Positions 33,938-44,170 of a stretch of DNA of 64,000 nt are shown one piece after another. Location of the stretch: NCBI GenBank assembly GCA_943842505.1, contig CALTDI010000010.1, positions 1-64,000 on the forward strand, given 5' to 3'. Position 1 is the stretch's first letter; each line of letters begins with the position of its first letter. Below the pieces are notes generated by a model that searched no databases, was not told where the DNA came from, and saw nothing but the letters and a program-made list of their open reading frames with translations. The stretch comes from an uncultured Pseudomonadales bacterium. GTDB lineage: Bacteria; Pseudomonadota; Gammaproteobacteria; Pseudomonadales; Pseudohongiellaceae. The position numbers and the translations under genes were made by a program.

Positions 33938-34540
33938 CTAGCCATTCATAGCAAGATAGTCATCGCGTTGCTCGATTCTATCTATCCATCGTCGAATAGC
34001 TACATAGCCGTCCAATTCAAAGCCGCCCTCGTGTGCCACATGGGTATAGGCATAGAGGCTGATGTCGGCGATAGTCAGTGAGCTGCCTACCAGAAAGTCT
34101 GATTGACTGAGTTGTTGTTCCATCACAGACAGGGCTCTGTGCCCTCCTTCCTGCTTGGCCTCGTATTCTGCTCGACGATCTTCCGGCAGGCCCAGGTACT
34201 TATTGATATATCGTGCTGTCGCGATAAAAGGTTCGTGGCTGTACTGTTCGAAGAATTGCCACTGCAATACCTGGGCGCGCAGGTAACGATCCTTGGGGAG
34301 ATATTCGCTGCCTTCGGCGAGAAAGTTGAGGATGGCATTGGATTCTGTGAGAATGCTGCCGTTGGCAAGCAGCAGAACCGGGATTCTGCTGTTCGGGTTC
34401 ATTTTCTTGAATTCATCCGTGTGCGTCTCGCCGGCAAGAATGTCGACATGGATCCATTCGTGCTCGATAGAGAGGATGTATAACAGTAGCTTAATCTTGT
34501 AGCAATTGCCTGACTGGCTATCACCATAGATTCTCAGCAT
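33938..34540 (-). CDS. Glutathione S-transferase family protein
   Basis: The 200-residue protein has a thioredoxin fold start (MLRIYGDSQSGNCYKIKLLL), cis-Pro in NSRIPVLLLANGS, the glutathione-binding L-T-E-S-N-A motif, then a helical domain with LTIADISLYAYTH (N-capping Asp). Length and motifs are normal. The substrate is unknown; the adjacent folate genes need not be related. Convergent with folK; an 8-bp perfect inverted repeat (33921-33945) between them may be a shared terminator but lacks a T-run. Confidence 0.85.
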   Translation of the reverse strand: MLRIYGDSQSGNCYKIKLLLYILSIEHEWIHVDILAGETHTDEFKKMNPNSRIPVLLLANGSILTESNAILNFLAEGSEYLPKDRYLRAQVLQWQFFEQYSHEPFIATARYINKYLGLPEDRRAEYEAKQEGGHRALSVMEQQLSQSDFLVGSSLTIADISLYAYTHVAHEGGFELDGYVAIRRWIDRIEQRDDYLAMNG

Positions 34541-34579
34541 AAGAATATTCTCCGAAACTAAAAATAGGGAAAGAGTTTG

Positions 34580-35353
34580 TTAGCCGAGGTAGCGGCCACC
34601 ATCAACCCGTATTGTCTGCCCGGTAACATAACAAGCGTCATTTGCTAAAAAGAAAACAGTGTCCGCAATGTTCTGCGGATCTCCCAGGGCGCGCAGGGGG
34701 ATAGTCTCTAGCATTTTTTCTCTACCTAACAAAACTTCAGGTTTGGACTCGTCCTCCAGCGATGGCGGCCAGAGTATTGCGCCGGGGGAGACGCCGTTCA
34801 CTCTTACTCGCGGCGCGAGTTCCTTGGCTAGGGATTTGGTCATCGCCTTAACCCCAGCTTTCGCAATGCTATATATCGGGAAGCCTTTCAGTGGGCTGTC
34901 TGCGTGGGTGTCTACCATATTAACCACGGAGCCCGCGCGCCGCGTAAGTTCGGGGGCCAGCTGCTGGGATAGATAGAAGGCGGCGCGCAGGTTGCTATCG
35001 ATCAGGTCGTCCCACTGCTCGTTGGAGCACTCCTGCAGAGGTGTTGGATAGAACGACGAGGCGTTGTTGACCAGTACGTCGAGGCGGTGGTAGCAGCCCA
35101 GTACCTGGTTCGGCAGAGATTCCAGCTGCTCCCTGTCGGTGAGGTCGGCCTGCAAAGATTTTGCAGAACCCTCACGCAAGGCGTTGAGCTGAGCGACCAG
35201 CGACTCGGCTTCCCGGCGAGAATTATTGAAATGAATGATGACATTGAAGCCCTCGGCATGAAATTTTCTGGCCGTACTGGCTCCGAGTCGTTTGCTCGCG
35301 CCGGTGAGGAAACACACTCTGGCTTCGGTTTGGGTATTTGCTGAGCTGTTCAT
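34580..35353 (-). CDS. Pteridine-reductase-like short-chain dehydrogenase
   Basis: The 257-residue SDR has CFLTGASKRLGAS (nucleotide-binding, the RLG form of pteridine reductases), VNNASSFYPTPLQ, and YSIAKAG (catalytic Tyr/Lys). These and the 'NNASSF' motif fit the FolM/pteridine reductase branch, which reduces dihydrofolate, dihydromonapterin or biopterin with NADPH. Position near folB and folK agrees with this. Convergence on folM function is inference; substrate tests are not available from sequence. Confidence 0.8.
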   Translation of the reverse strand: MNSSANTQTEARVCFLTGASKRLGASTARKFHAEGFNVIIHFNNSRREAESLVAQLNALREGSAKSLQADLTDREQLESLPNQVLGCYHRLDVLVNNASSFYPTPLQECSNEQWDDLIDSNLRAAFYLSQQLAPELTRRAGSVVNMVDTHADSPLKGFPIYSIAKAGVKAMTKSLAKELAPRVRVNGVSPGAILWPPSLEDESKPEVLLGREKMLETIPLRALGDPQNIADTVFFLANDACYVTGQTIRVDGGRYLG

Positions 35354-35372
35354 TTTTGGATTAACACCCTAG

Positions 35373-36614
35373 TTAATTAGTGCCCTGAGAAGGATTCAGC
35401 CGGGCGACGATGTCGCCTAACAGGCTGAGCCTGCTCTGGCTGACAAACTCCTGCGGATTCTTGGGCTTCGCCTCTTTCAATAGGCTGCCAACATCCAGCT
35501 GCGACAATTCGCTTAGCACTGCAGTGAGATAGGTGCTCTGCGGATAATCGCGTTGTTCAAGCCCCGTTCTGCCCCTGGCATCAGCCTCGCAGGCCAGGAG
35601 AAATTTCTGAACTCGCTCGGGGCGGCGAAAGCCATCGAGGGACTCGATTAATTTAAGCAGCGTCGCCGGACGCAGCTCCAGTATGCGGTGCAGTTTTGTA
35701 TGATGCTCGCAAACCAGTGCGGCGAGTTTCGAATATTGATTCGGCACATGCAGGCGCTTGGTAATATCCAGCAGCAGGGGCAGGCCCAGTTGCTCGTGGT
35801 CGAAATGGCTAGGCCATTTAGCCGTATCGGTAACTCCCTTGCCAACATCGTGAACCAGTGCTGCATAGCGCACCACTGGATCGTCACTCAGTTTGACAGC
35901 CTGCTGCAGGCTGAGCAGGGTGTGAAGCCCCGTATCTACTTCCGGGTGATGCTTGGGTGGTTGTGGCACACCGAAGAGGCGATCGACCTCCGGCAGGAGT
36001 AGCTTTAGCGCGCCGCAGTCTCGCAGCACGCGAATATAGACATCGGGTGCGGCGCTGCCCATGGCTTGTTCCGTTTCCTGCCAGATTCGCTCAGGCACCA
36101 GGGTTTCGATCTCACCACTGTTAACTATGTCGCGCATCAGGTTTAGAGTCTCGGGTGCTACCCGAAAGCCCAAGGCTGCAAAACGAGCCGAAAATTTTGC
36201 GACTCTAAGCACACGCAGCGGGTCTTCGGCGAAAGCGGGTGAGACATGGCGCAGGACTCTGTCCCGTATGTCTTGACGGCCGTTATAGGGGTCTATAATT
36301 TCGCCATCATCAGCTTCGGCGATCGCGTTGATGGTGAGATCGCGGCGCATCAGGTCCTGCTCTAGGGTGACAGATTCCGAGGCATCGAACTCGAAGCCCA
36401 GATAGCCGGCGCCAACCTTTCTCTCCGTACGGGCCAGAGCATATTCCTGCTTGGTTTCAGGATGGAGAAACACGGGGAAGTCTTTGCCAACTTGCAAATA
36501 GCCTTGCTCTTTCATCGCGCTGGCGGTGCTGCCGACTACGACCCAATCCTTGTCTCGAATGGGAAGGTTCAGGAGTTTGTCGCGGACCGCGCCGCCCACT
36601 AAATATATGTCCAT
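35373..36614 (-). CDS. cca: CCA-adding enzyme (tRNA nucleotidyltransferase) with HD domain
   Basis: The start MDIYLVGGAVRDKLLNLPIR (36614) is the classical GGxVRD motif of the nucleotidyltransferase head; RRDLTINAIA supplies the neck. The C-terminal HD domain (HHPEVDTGLHTLLSLQ and ALVHDVGKG) has the metal-dependent phosphohydrolase found in the gammaproteobacterial enzyme. It builds or repairs CCA ends without a template. Its length (about 413) is normal. It precedes the pteridine-reductase-like gene by 19 bp. Confidence 0.95.
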   Translation of the reverse strand: MDIYLVGGAVRDKLLNLPIRDKDWVVVGSTASAMKEQGYLQVGKDFPVFLHPETKQEYALARTERKVGAGYLGFEFDASESVTLEQDLMRRDLTINAIAEADDGEIIDPYNGRQDIRDRVLRHVSPAFAEDPLRVLRVAKFSARFAALGFRVAPETLNLMRDIVNSGEIETLVPERIWQETEQAMGSAAPDVYIRVLRDCGALKLLLPEVDRLFGVPQPPKHHPEVDTGLHTLLSLQQAVKLSDDPVVRYAALVHDVGKGVTDTAKWPSHFDHEQLGLPLLLDITKRLHVPNQYSKLAALVCEHHTKLHRILELRPATLLKLIESLDGFRRPERVQKFLLACEADARGRTGLEQRDYPQSTYLTAVLSELSQLDVGSLLKEAKPKNPQEFVSQSRLSLLGDIVARLNPSQGTN

Positions 36615-36668
36615 AGTCATCTTGGTGTCTTGCGTTGAAACCGGCTAGCCAGTTTACTATTGCTTCGC

Positions 36669-37490
36669 CTAACTGGGGATAGAGTACAGCTGCTTGTCTT
36701 CCAGGCGCATCAGGGTTAGTTCGCGACCCCAGGCATAGCCGGTGTCGAGAGCATACACATGCTTCTTGCCAGTATAGCCCTCGAGTGCCGCCCAGTGACC
36801 AAAAAGTATAGTCGCCTCGGGAGTTAGTGTCTCGTATTCGAACCAGGGCTTGAACCCCTGTGGCGCCGAACTCAAGCCTTCCTTTACGGTTAGCTGCAAG
36901 GTGCCTATCTCGTCGCAGAAGCGAATTCGCGTCAGGTAATTCGTTATTACGCGCAGGCGATCCAGACCCTCTAACTGGTCGTGCCAGCGTGTAGGTGTAT
37001 TGCCGTACATATGATGCAGGAAAGCCTTGTAGTCGATATCTTGTAGCGCGAATTGCACTTCGGCAGAAAGGTTTAGCGTCTTCTGCAGTGTCCAATGGGG
37101 CGCGACACCGGCATGCACCATAAGAAAATTTTCTACGCCAGATTTGGTGTCCAGACTCTCATGGTGAGCAAGCGGCTGCTTGCGCAGCCAGTCGCTGAGT
37201 TCTTGGCTGTCTTTGGCATTTAACAAATTATCCAGAGTGTCTTTGCTTCTTGCTGGGGCGCAATCTTCATGTATCGCAATATAGTGCAGGTCGTGATTAC
37301 CCAAGACCAGCTCTAAGGAGGCCTCCATATCACTCAAGAAGTGTAGAGTGTCCAACGAATCTGGTCCCCGATTGACGAGATCGCCAACACACCAGAGTTT
37401 GTCCGTAGCCTCGGAAAACTTAACTTTCTTTAGAAGTTTCTTCAGAGGCTTATAGCAGCCCTGTAAGTCTCCGACGACGTAGGTACTCAT
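36669..37490 (-). CDS. apaH: Bis(5'-nucleosyl)-tetraphosphatase, symmetrical, ApaH
   Basis: The 273-residue protein has VVGDLQGCYKPL, GDLVNRGPDSLDTL and GNHDLHYIAI, the metal-binding motifs of the family, then FLMVHAGVAPHW and FGHWAALEG. It cleaves Ap4A symmetrically to ADP and modulates alarmone and mRNA-cap levels. It lies downstream of apaG, as in enterobacteria, but with a 95-bp gap. Confidence 0.95.
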   Translation of the reverse strand: MSTYVVGDLQGCYKPLKKLLKKVKFSEATDKLWCVGDLVNRGPDSLDTLHFLSDMEASLELVLGNHDLHYIAIHEDCAPARSKDTLDNLLNAKDSQELSDWLRKQPLAHHESLDTKSGVENFLMVHAGVAPHWTLQKTLNLSAEVQFALQDIDYKAFLHHMYGNTPTRWHDQLEGLDRLRVITNYLTRIRFCDEIGTLQLTVKEGLSSAPQGFKPWFEYETLTPEATILFGHWAALEGYTGKKHVYALDTGYAWGRELTLMRLEDKQLYSIPS

Positions 37491-37585
37491 GGACGATACT
37501 GCGTAATTTTAAGAACTAAAGGCATGGCCAGAAGTATAACATTACTGAGCGAGAACTTGTTTCGGGCCAGCCTGTGCCTTTGTCC

Positions 37586-37963
37586 TCAATGAACGGCGAG
37601 CGGTGGCGCTAACAGGAATGGCGGTATCTTGGCAGTAAATTTTTCGCCGCTGGAGCTTTGCATCTCGTAGTCGCCGTGCATGCTACCGAATTTTGTTTCG
37701 ATAACGGCGCCGCTGGTATAGTGAAAAGACTGGCCAGGTAGAATCTCGGGTTGCTGCCCAATGACACCTTCGCCACGGACCTCTTCGACTTTCTCGTTGT
37801 CATCTGTGATATGCCAGTAGCGATTCAATAGCTTGACCGTTTCCATACCGCGATTACATATCTCTACTGTGTAGGCGAATGCGTAGCGGTCGGCATCGGG
37901 GTCCGACTGCTCAGTTAAGTAGCGTACCGCTACCTCGATTCGAATGTCCTGTTGGCTATTCAT
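37586..37963 (-). CDS. apaG: ApaG family protein
   Basis: A 125-residue, beta-sandwich protein. VRYLTEQSDPDADRYAFAYT, RGEGVIGQQPEILPGQSFHY and YTSGAVIETKFGSMHGDYEM are family hallmarks. The fold binds small anions or ADP-ribose-type ligands; the physiological role is debated (divalent-cation efflux, nucleotide metabolism). It is placed between rsmA and apaH, the conserved order. Confidence 0.95.
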   Translation of the reverse strand: MNSQQDIRIEVAVRYLTEQSDPDADRYAFAYTVEICNRGMETVKLLNRYWHITDDNEKVEEVRGEGVIGQQPEILPGQSFHYTSGAVIETKFGSMHGDYEMQSSSGEKFTAKIPPFLLAPPLAVH

Positions 37964-38000
37964 CTGTATCTGCGCATCTGGGCGCCTCTTGTGACGGGTT

Positions 38001-38825
38001 CTAGTTTGCCAGGGAGCTTATTGCGTCACTGATTTTGACATAATCGGTGAGGCCCAAATTTTCTGGTCGTAGTTTCATATTGATCGCTAGGTCTGCAAGC
38101 GCATCCTCAGATATGAGCGTCTTGAGGCTGTTCTTCAAGGTCTTGCGGCGCTGATTGAACGCGGTTCTAACGACGAGCTTGAGGCATTCTACATCCTTCG
38201 CCTTAACTGGCGGTTCGGCGTAGGGGGTCAGGCGTACGATGGCCGAATTTACCTTGGGCTGTGGAGTGAAGGCCTGCGGCGGCACGTTGAAGAGTTTCTC
38301 GGCCCTGCAAAAATACTGCAGCATGAGGCTAAGTCGGCCGTAATCTTTATCGCCGACATCGGCTGCCATGCGCTCGACCACTTCGAGCTGTAGCATGAAG
38401 CTCATGTCCTCGATCTTCTCGTAAAATTTCAACAGGTGAAACAGTACAGGCGTCGAAATATTGTAGGGCAGGTTGCCTATGATGCGTAGTCGCCTATCGT
38501 CCAGTTCGAGATCGTTGAGATCGAACTTCAGTATGTCCTGCTGATGTATATGCACATTATCGTAGTCGCGATATTGATGCCTTAGATGCTCTGCTAGATC
38601 TCTATCGAGCTCTACGCAATCCAGACGCGCGCCTGACTTGGCGAGTTGCTTCGTCAGCGCACCCTGTCCGGGACCGATCTCTAGCAGATGGTCGTCGTGC
38701 GATGGCGCGATCTCGCGAATAATGCGATCGATGACCTGTTGGTCATGCAGGAAATTTTGGCCGAAGCGTTTACGTGCTTGATGCGTGGTGCCGGTGCTCA
38801 AGGTTACGGCTCTATTACTGGCCAC
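38001..38825 (-). CDS. rsmA: 16S rRNA dimethyladenosine transferase RsmA (KsgA)
   Basis: The 274-residue methyltransferase has KRFGQNFLHDQQVIDRIIRE, LEIGPGQGALT (SAM site), and GNLPYNISTP (N-L-P-Y catalytic motif). It dimethylates the two adjacent adenines near the 3' end of 16S rRNA during late 30S assembly. Its start coincides with the stop of pdxA, so the two are translationally linked. Confidence 0.96.
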   Translation of the reverse strand: MASNRAVTLSTGTTHQARKRFGQNFLHDQQVIDRIIREIAPSHDDHLLEIGPGQGALTKQLAKSGARLDCVELDRDLAEHLRHQYRDYDNVHIHQQDILKFDLNDLELDDRRLRIIGNLPYNISTPVLFHLLKFYEKIEDMSFMLQLEVVERMAADVGDKDYGRLSLMLQYFCRAEKLFNVPPQAFTPQPKVNSAIVRLTPYAEPPVKAKDVECLKLVVRTAFNQRRKTLKNSLKTLISEDALADLAINMKLRPENLGLTDYVKISDAISSLAN

Positions 38826-39817
38826 TAGGGCTTACTCCAGTGCTTGCTCATTTCCAGGGCGGTGCTGATTGCATGGACGAGGCTGCCTGTATCGGCTTTG
38901 CCGCTGCCGGCAAGATCCAGTGCCGTCCCGTGATCAACCGATGTTCTTATGATAGGCAGGCCAAGGGTGATATTACTCGCCGCACCGAAGCCCTTGTACT
39001 TGAGCACGGGCAGGCCTTGATCGTGGTACATAGATAGCACCGCATCGGCACTGGCTAGATACTTTGCCGTAAACAGCGTGTCGGCCGGCAGCGGTCCGAT
39101 AAGGTTTATGCCCTGAGCGCGCATCTCGTTGAGAACCGGTTCGATGGTGTCGATCTCCTCTGAACCAAGATGGCCGCCTTCGCCTGCATGAGGGTTTAGT
39201 CCACAGACAAGAATCTCGGGTGAGGTAATTCCAAACTTCGATTGCAGGTCGGCGTTCAAGATGGAGATGATATCTCGCAGTAACTCTTTGGTGATGGCGG
39301 CAGGAACCGCGCTCAGCGGCAGGTGGGTTGTTGCCAGAGCGACGCGCAGCCCCTCGGTTGCCAACATCATGACGGTCAGTTTTTGCTTGCAGTAGTCGGC
39401 CAGATACTCGGTATGCCCGGAGAAACTAAAGCCGGCATCATTGATTATTCCCTTGTGCACGGGGCCGGTAACCATCGCATCACATTCGCTATCTGTAACT
39501 GCCTTGGCGGCAACTCTCAATGTTTCCAGAACATACTCTGCATTCGCCGAGTTTAAGACGCCGGCTTCTACGTCATGACGCAGGCCGACAGGAATTACCG
39601 TGACCTGCCCTGGCGCAGATTCTTCCGCCTCGATAGATGGATCGAAAATTTTGGTGACAAGTGGTAGACCGAGCAGTCTGGCGCGCTCCTGCAACAGTGT
39701 CGGGTCGGCGACTAGAACAAGCTCGACATCTTTAGGAGGACTCTGTGCGATCTCTATGCACAGGTCGGGTCCGATGCCGGCGGGCTCGCCTGGAGTGATA
39801 GCTAGTCTATGTGTCAC
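38825..39817 (-). CDS. pdxA: 4-hydroxythreonine-4-phosphate dehydrogenase PdxA
   Basis: The 330-residue protein begins [14 protein letters not shown] and has [13 protein letters not shown] (metal-binding His), [27 protein letters not shown] and [10 protein letters not shown], all diagnostic. It oxidises 4-phosphohydroxythreonine in pyridoxal 5'-phosphate synthesis. It lies between surA and rsmA in the conserved order. Confidence 0.96.
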   Translation of the reverse strand: MTHRLAITPGEPAGIGPDLCIEIAQSPPKDVELVLVADPTLLQERARLLGLPLVTKIFDPSIEAEESAPGQVTVIPVGLRHDVEAGVLNSANAEYVLETLRVAAKAVTDSECDAMVTGPVHKGIINDAGFSFSGHTEYLADYCKQKLTVMMLATEGLRVALATTHLPLSAVPAAITKELLRDIISILNADLQSKFGITSPEILVCGLNPHAGEGGHLGSEEIDTIEPVLNEMRAQGINLIGPLPADTLFTAKYLASADAVLSMYHDQGLPVLKYKGFGAASNITLGLPIIRTSVDHGTALDLAGSGKADTGSLVHAISTALEMSKHWSKP

Positions 39818-39874
39818 GAGGCTAATCCTGCAAAGCTAGCGGGGATGATCTGAATGAGTGCGATGTGGTGAATG

Positions 39875-41218
39875 CTATTCGATGAATTCGACGAAGGCTT
39901 CTTCGCGAATCTCTATCAGCCAGTTTTGCAATTCCAAATCGTATTTGCGATTACGCAGCGCGCTGGCAGCCTGATTGCGCGTATAGATAGTGCTGAGGTC
40001 GGATACGCGGCGTTCTAGCACTTCGACTATATGCCAGCCGGTTTCGGAGCGGAAGGGCTCGCTGAGTTTGCCTATCTCTAGAGCGTCAATTACAGATTCC
40101 ATGTCCAGAGGCAGTTGTCCCTCGTTGATCCAGTCCATATCACCACCAGCTACGACGGATGTATCGTCGTCGGAATTTTGTCTGGCCAGAGAGGCGAAGT
40201 CTTCTCCGTCCACAATCTTTTGTCTAAGCTCGCGAATCGCATCTTCAGTCTGCTGCTCATCGCGAATTTCGTTGGGCGTTAACATGATGTGGCGAAAATT
40301 AGTCTGTGCGACCATCTGCTCGGCACCGCCCGCCTTGTTGGCGAGTTGGATGAGGTGAAAGCCATTTCCGGCTTCGATCGGCCCCTCTACATCGCCGATG
40401 CTCATGCCTTCTACTACTTCTCTAAATAGTGTGGGCAGCTGCTCGGCCTTGCGCCAGCCGAATTCCGTCCCGCCAACTTCAAACACAGCAGCCTGTCTCG
40501 CGGTGGCTCGGACTTGACCGAAGTTTTCGCCTTCCTTAACCCGTGCGACGAGATCGGCGGCATAGCGTAATTTACTCTGCTTGGATGCGGCGGGCTCTTC
40601 GCCGCCAACAGGAATGAGAATATGTTCAACGAGATAATCGGGCGCCATAACTTCGCGGCCCATTTCCGAGTTTAGAAAGTTGTCTATTTCCTGTTCGGTT
40701 ATTTGAATGCGGCGATTCACCATGCCCCGCTGCAATTCTTGCATGGTCATCTGCTGGCGCACCTGCTCTCGAGTTTGCAGGTATACGCCGGCCTCGTTAA
40801 GCACATTCAGATATTCATCGAAGCTGAGATTGTTGTTTTCCGCCATGGTGCCCAGAATTCTGTTGATCTCGTCGTCGGTAAATCGGATGCTAACTCGCTC
40901 AGCCAGCTGCATCTGTAGATTTTCGATCACTAGAGAATCCAGCACTTCTTTTCTAAATTGTTCGGGTTCTGGTAGGGGACGATTCGCTCTCGCGGCGTTC
41001 TGTTGAATCTCCATCATGCGCAGATCGAGCTCACTCTGTAAGACCACGCCTTCGTCGACCAGGGCCACGATTCTGTCCAGCAACACGCGCTGTGCTGAGG
41101 CTGAGGCTGTCGCTATCGCTAAGACGAGCCCCAAACCGATTGCCGGCAGCAATTGTGCTGCCAGGCGAATGCTGCTGCGCGCCTGTCCTGCTGCTTTAGT
41201 ATTGCATTTATTCATCAT
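39875..41218 (-). CDS. surA: Periplasmic chaperone/peptidyl-prolyl isomerase SurA
   Basis: The start MMNKCNTKAAGQA (41218) overlaps the lptD stop (ATGAATAAATG). A signal peptide ends near ASASAQ. The N-terminal chaperone domain (VALVDEGVVLQSELDLRMME) precedes two parvulin-type PpiC domains. It assists folding of outer-membrane beta-barrels, including LptD itself. The length, about 447 residues, is normal. Confidence 0.94.
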   Translation of the reverse strand: MMNKCNTKAAGQARSSIRLAAQLLPAIGLGLVLAIATASASAQRVLLDRIVALVDEGVVLQSELDLRMMEIQQNAARANRPLPEPEQFRKEVLDSLVIENLQMQLAERVSIRFTDDEINRILGTMAENNNLSFDEYLNVLNEAGVYLQTREQVRQQMTMQELQRGMVNRRIQITEQEIDNFLNSEMGREVMAPDYLVEHILIPVGGEEPAASKQSKLRYAADLVARVKEGENFGQVRATARQAAVFEVGGTEFGWRKAEQLPTLFREVVEGMSIGDVEGPIEAGNGFHLIQLANKAGGAEQMVAQTNFRHIMLTPNEIRDEQQTEDAIRELRQKIVDGEDFASLARQNSDDDTSVVAGGDMDWINEGQLPLDMESVIDALEIGKLSEPFRSETGWHIVEVLERRVSDLSTIYTRNQAASALRNRKYDLELQNWLIEIREEAFVEFIE

Positions 41219-43964
41219 CAGTCTCTCTAAACCCGCGAATTCCGTCACTCAGCAGGTTGCTTAGGCCGCCACCTGTAATATTTCCTAGTCCTTCCAGGGT
41301 GAATTGGACAAAAATTCCCTGATTAGGTTCGATATTAGGGACAAACAATTCGTCCTCGTCAACCCATTCCCTAGCTATAAGTCGTATTGTCGCACAACAG
41401 TTACTGTATTCGACCCCGGCAAAGGTCTCCAGGTTCCGAGAATTGCTGTGATCGTAGTTCCATCTGGCTAATAGCTTCCAGCTCTGACTTATCGGCCAGG
41501 CTGCAGATAGATCAGTCTGCTTAATACGGGGGTCTATTCTCCCCGGCAAGATAAAATTGGGCGAATTCAACAGGTTCCGGTAGCGATATGCCACGTTAAT
41601 TAGATGGTCGTTGTCGCGATGATAGCGTAGCTGGAAACTGCCTTCGTCCAGTTCTTGCGTCTCTTCATTCCATTGTACGTCAGAATTCAGGCGCCAGTTC
41701 TGTCCGAAGGCGAGAACAAATTCCCCCGCCAGCGCCGATTTCTGGTTTAGGGGCGAATAGCGAGGTCTCCACGGCCTAATTGGGCTGTCCAAGCCTACCT
41801 GTCTGTCAACGAAGTATCGAATCTGGCCCAGGCTAATTCGTGCCTGTTCTTTTCCCCGAGGGTCGAGAATGCGGCTGGTGATAGCGAAGCTGGCCTGGTC
41901 TGCATCGGCGATGCGATCGCCACCACTGAATCGGTCTTCCCGGAATAATTGGTTGAAACTGAAATTGAGCTCCGATGTGTCGAACAGAGGAAGCAGGCTC
42001 TGATCTTCATATTCGCTAAAAAGATAGTACAGTCTGGGTTCCAGCGTCTGTGTAAAACCGCCAGGCATGGCTCGATCGAATATAAGACCGGCGTCGAAGT
42101 TGTAGACGCCTATGCCAATCTCCGGGTCATCCATTGAGACCGTGGCTTGATTCTGTAACTTATACGAGGCGTGTTTGTATTTTGCGCCAGCTCGCAGGAA
42201 CCAGCCTGGTTGCTCCACAGACCAGCTTATTTCCGGCTCCAGATTCAATCTTTCGCCATTCACCAGAGCGCCATTGTCTAGCTGCGCTGCGGTGAGCTGC
42301 GATTCATCAAGGGTTCTATCGAAGGAGGTGATCTGTCCGTTTAAGCCGATACGAAAACCGGCACCTAGATAAGTATCGGTATCGAAAAAGAATTGCGGTA
42401 GCCGGTCATAGGGTCTGTTTAGGTTTATCGAAGAAATAAACGGGTCGATAATCTGTATACGCTGCACATTGAGTCCGGCACGCAGATACTCGGAATTGAA
42501 ATTCAGTCTTGCCTGTCGATTGAGGTGCGTACGACTGGTTGTGTTCAGGCCGTTGCTACCCAGGTCGTAGAAATAGTCTGCATCGCTCACCGCATTGTAG
42601 TCGACGAAGCTAGACCAATTTCTGCCGTAGCTTCCGTAGTGTTCGTAGCCGATGAACCAGCGATTGTCGGTAGGTGGCGAATCTGAGCCGGGAACATTTG
42701 CGGTCGCTTCATCAAACAGCTTGTCGTTACCCAGATAGGATAAGTTCAGCGTGTTCATAGAAGTCTCGGCCAGATAGCGCATTTCCAGCCCGGTTAACAC
42801 ACCTCGGTCCGAGATGAGTCTGGGAGATATAGTGGCGTCATAGTTCGGCGCGAGATTCATGTAATAAGGCAGCTCGAAATCGAAACCGCCACTGCGGGTC
42901 GACCCGGTACTGGGTGCGAGAAACCCAGACATGCGTTCGTCAGCAAGAGGGAAGGGCAGCGTTCCAGGGTAGTAAAAAATAGGCACATCTTTTATGCGCA
43001 GGCTCACAGCCGTCGCATAGCCGCGGCCTTCCTCCTGGTTCAGTACGATGCTGTCTGCACGGAATAGCCAGAAATTGGATTCGGGTTCGCAGCGGCTGAA
43101 TTCGCCATTCTCGATAGTCACGCTGCCGCTATCACTCGCATAGACTATGCTATCGGCGCTGCCGTGGGCGCCGTATTCATGCAAAACATATTGCGCATTT
43201 TCGATTCTGTTGAAGCCTTGATCGTTATCGATGAAGGCGGAGCTGCCAGCAAGCATAACGCCAGGTTCGCGAAACACTACATCGCCCTGCATTATCACCG
43301 TATTGGTAGCACGGTCGATGCTCGTGGACTCGTTATTCTGTATGGTGCGATAGCCCTGTTGGACTACTATGTCGCCGTCGATGCTTATAAGATTTTGCGA
43401 GACGCCGGTGACACCCTGCGCCGCATCGAAGCGAGTCTGTGCGTCGGCAGGTCGATTCTCGGCATCTTTCTCGCGGCCGCTGGGATCGACAAACACGCCA
43501 CAGCAGTTACTGTCTAACTCGGCGAGTTGTTCTGGGCTAAGGGAGGCCAGCGGAACCCAATCGAGCTCATATTCTTGCTCCGCTGCCACTGCTGTAATCT
43601 CGGTAGTCTCGCTACTGCGCGGTGTCTCAATCTGTGTTGGGGTGTCAGTTGGGCTTGCCTGGAGCTGCTCAGTAGTTTCAGGCGCTGCCTGCGTTGGAGT
43701 TGCCCTCTGGCGCTCGGGCCGGTTCGTGCTTCCTAATCCCGTGCTGGCTCCCCTGTTACTTAGAGGACGCGTCGTGGTGCGCACCGTGTTGCCGCTAGTG
43801 GGGGTCTGGTCGCTCTCGCAGATCCAGCCATCGCCGGACTCGTTAGCCCGGCAGCTGAATTGAGGGAGCTGTGCCTGAGCCGCATGGGGAATCGAAGCCA
43901 GCAGTAATCCCGAGGACAGGATTAAGGCGATTTCGGCGCAGATATAGCGTTTCTTGAACGGCAT
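41208..43964 (-). CDS. lptD: LPS-assembly protein LptD
   Basis: The 918-residue protein has a signal peptide (ending SIPHAAQAQ), a proline/threonine-rich linker (about 60-120), the OstA-like beta-jellyroll (GDIVVQQGYRTIQNNESTSI, ...GEFSRCEPESNFW), and a C-terminal 26-strand-type barrel rich in aromatic strand ends. Cysteines such as NCCATIRLIA near the end fit the disulfides of LptD. With LptE it inserts lipopolysaccharide into the outer leaflet. It is divergent from amgK. Confidence 0.95.
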   Translation of the reverse strand: MPFKKRYICAEIALILSSGLLLASIPHAAQAQLPQFSCRANESGDGWICESDQTPTSGNTVRTTTRPLSNRGASTGLGSTNRPERQRATPTQAAPETTEQLQASPTDTPTQIETPRSSETTEITAVAAEQEYELDWVPLASLSPEQLAELDSNCCGVFVDPSGREKDAENRPADAQTRFDAAQGVTGVSQNLISIDGDIVVQQGYRTIQNNESTSIDRATNTVIMQGDVVFREPGVMLAGSSAFIDNDQGFNRIENAQYVLHEYGAHGSADSIVYASDSGSVTIENGEFSRCEPESNFWLFRADSIVLNQEEGRGYATAVSLRIKDVPIFYYPGTLPFPLADERMSGFLAPSTGSTRSGGFDFELPYYMNLAPNYDATISPRLISDRGVLTGLEMRYLAETSMNTLNLSYLGNDKLFDEATANVPGSDSPPTDNRWFIGYEHYGSYGRNWSSFVDYNAVSDADYFYDLGSNGLNTTSRTHLNRQARLNFNSEYLRAGLNVQRIQIIDPFISSINLNRPYDRLPQFFFDTDTYLGAGFRIGLNGQITSFDRTLDESQLTAAQLDNGALVNGERLNLEPEISWSVEQPGWFLRAGAKYKHASYKLQNQATVSMDDPEIGIGVYNFDAGLIFDRAMPGGFTQTLEPRLYYLFSEYEDQSLLPLFDTSELNFSFNQLFREDRFSGGDRIADADQASFAITSRILDPRGKEQARISLGQIRYFVDRQVGLDSPIRPWRPRYSPLNQKSALAGEFVLAFGQNWRLNSDVQWNEETQELDEGSFQLRYHRDNDHLINVAYRYRNLLNSPNFILPGRIDPRIKQTDLSAAWPISQSWKLLARWNYDHSNSRNLETFAGVEYSNCCATIRLIAREWVDEDELFVPNIEPNQGIFVQFTLEGLGNITGGGLSNLLSDGIRGFRETDDE

Positions 43965-44170
43965 GCTGCTTGGGTCTTCCTGGCTCTTTTGCGTGGATCA
44001 CTTAGTTGCTAGCGGCTTGATGTAAACTTATTGCCGTTGAAACCGACTAACTGTGTGATATGAATGCTTTGCTCAAGCATCGAGCAAGGCATAATAATTC
44101 ATCGGCCATTGAATGCAAAGCAGGGTCTCAGGGTTTCCTGGTTCCATGCCTCCCCAAAAGAAGACATAGA

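Noticed and set aside
33921..33945. Bidirectional terminator between folK and the GST gene
   Set aside because: The 8-bp stem is perfect but overlaps the GST stop codon and has no T-run on either side; it is mentioned only in the GST entry.
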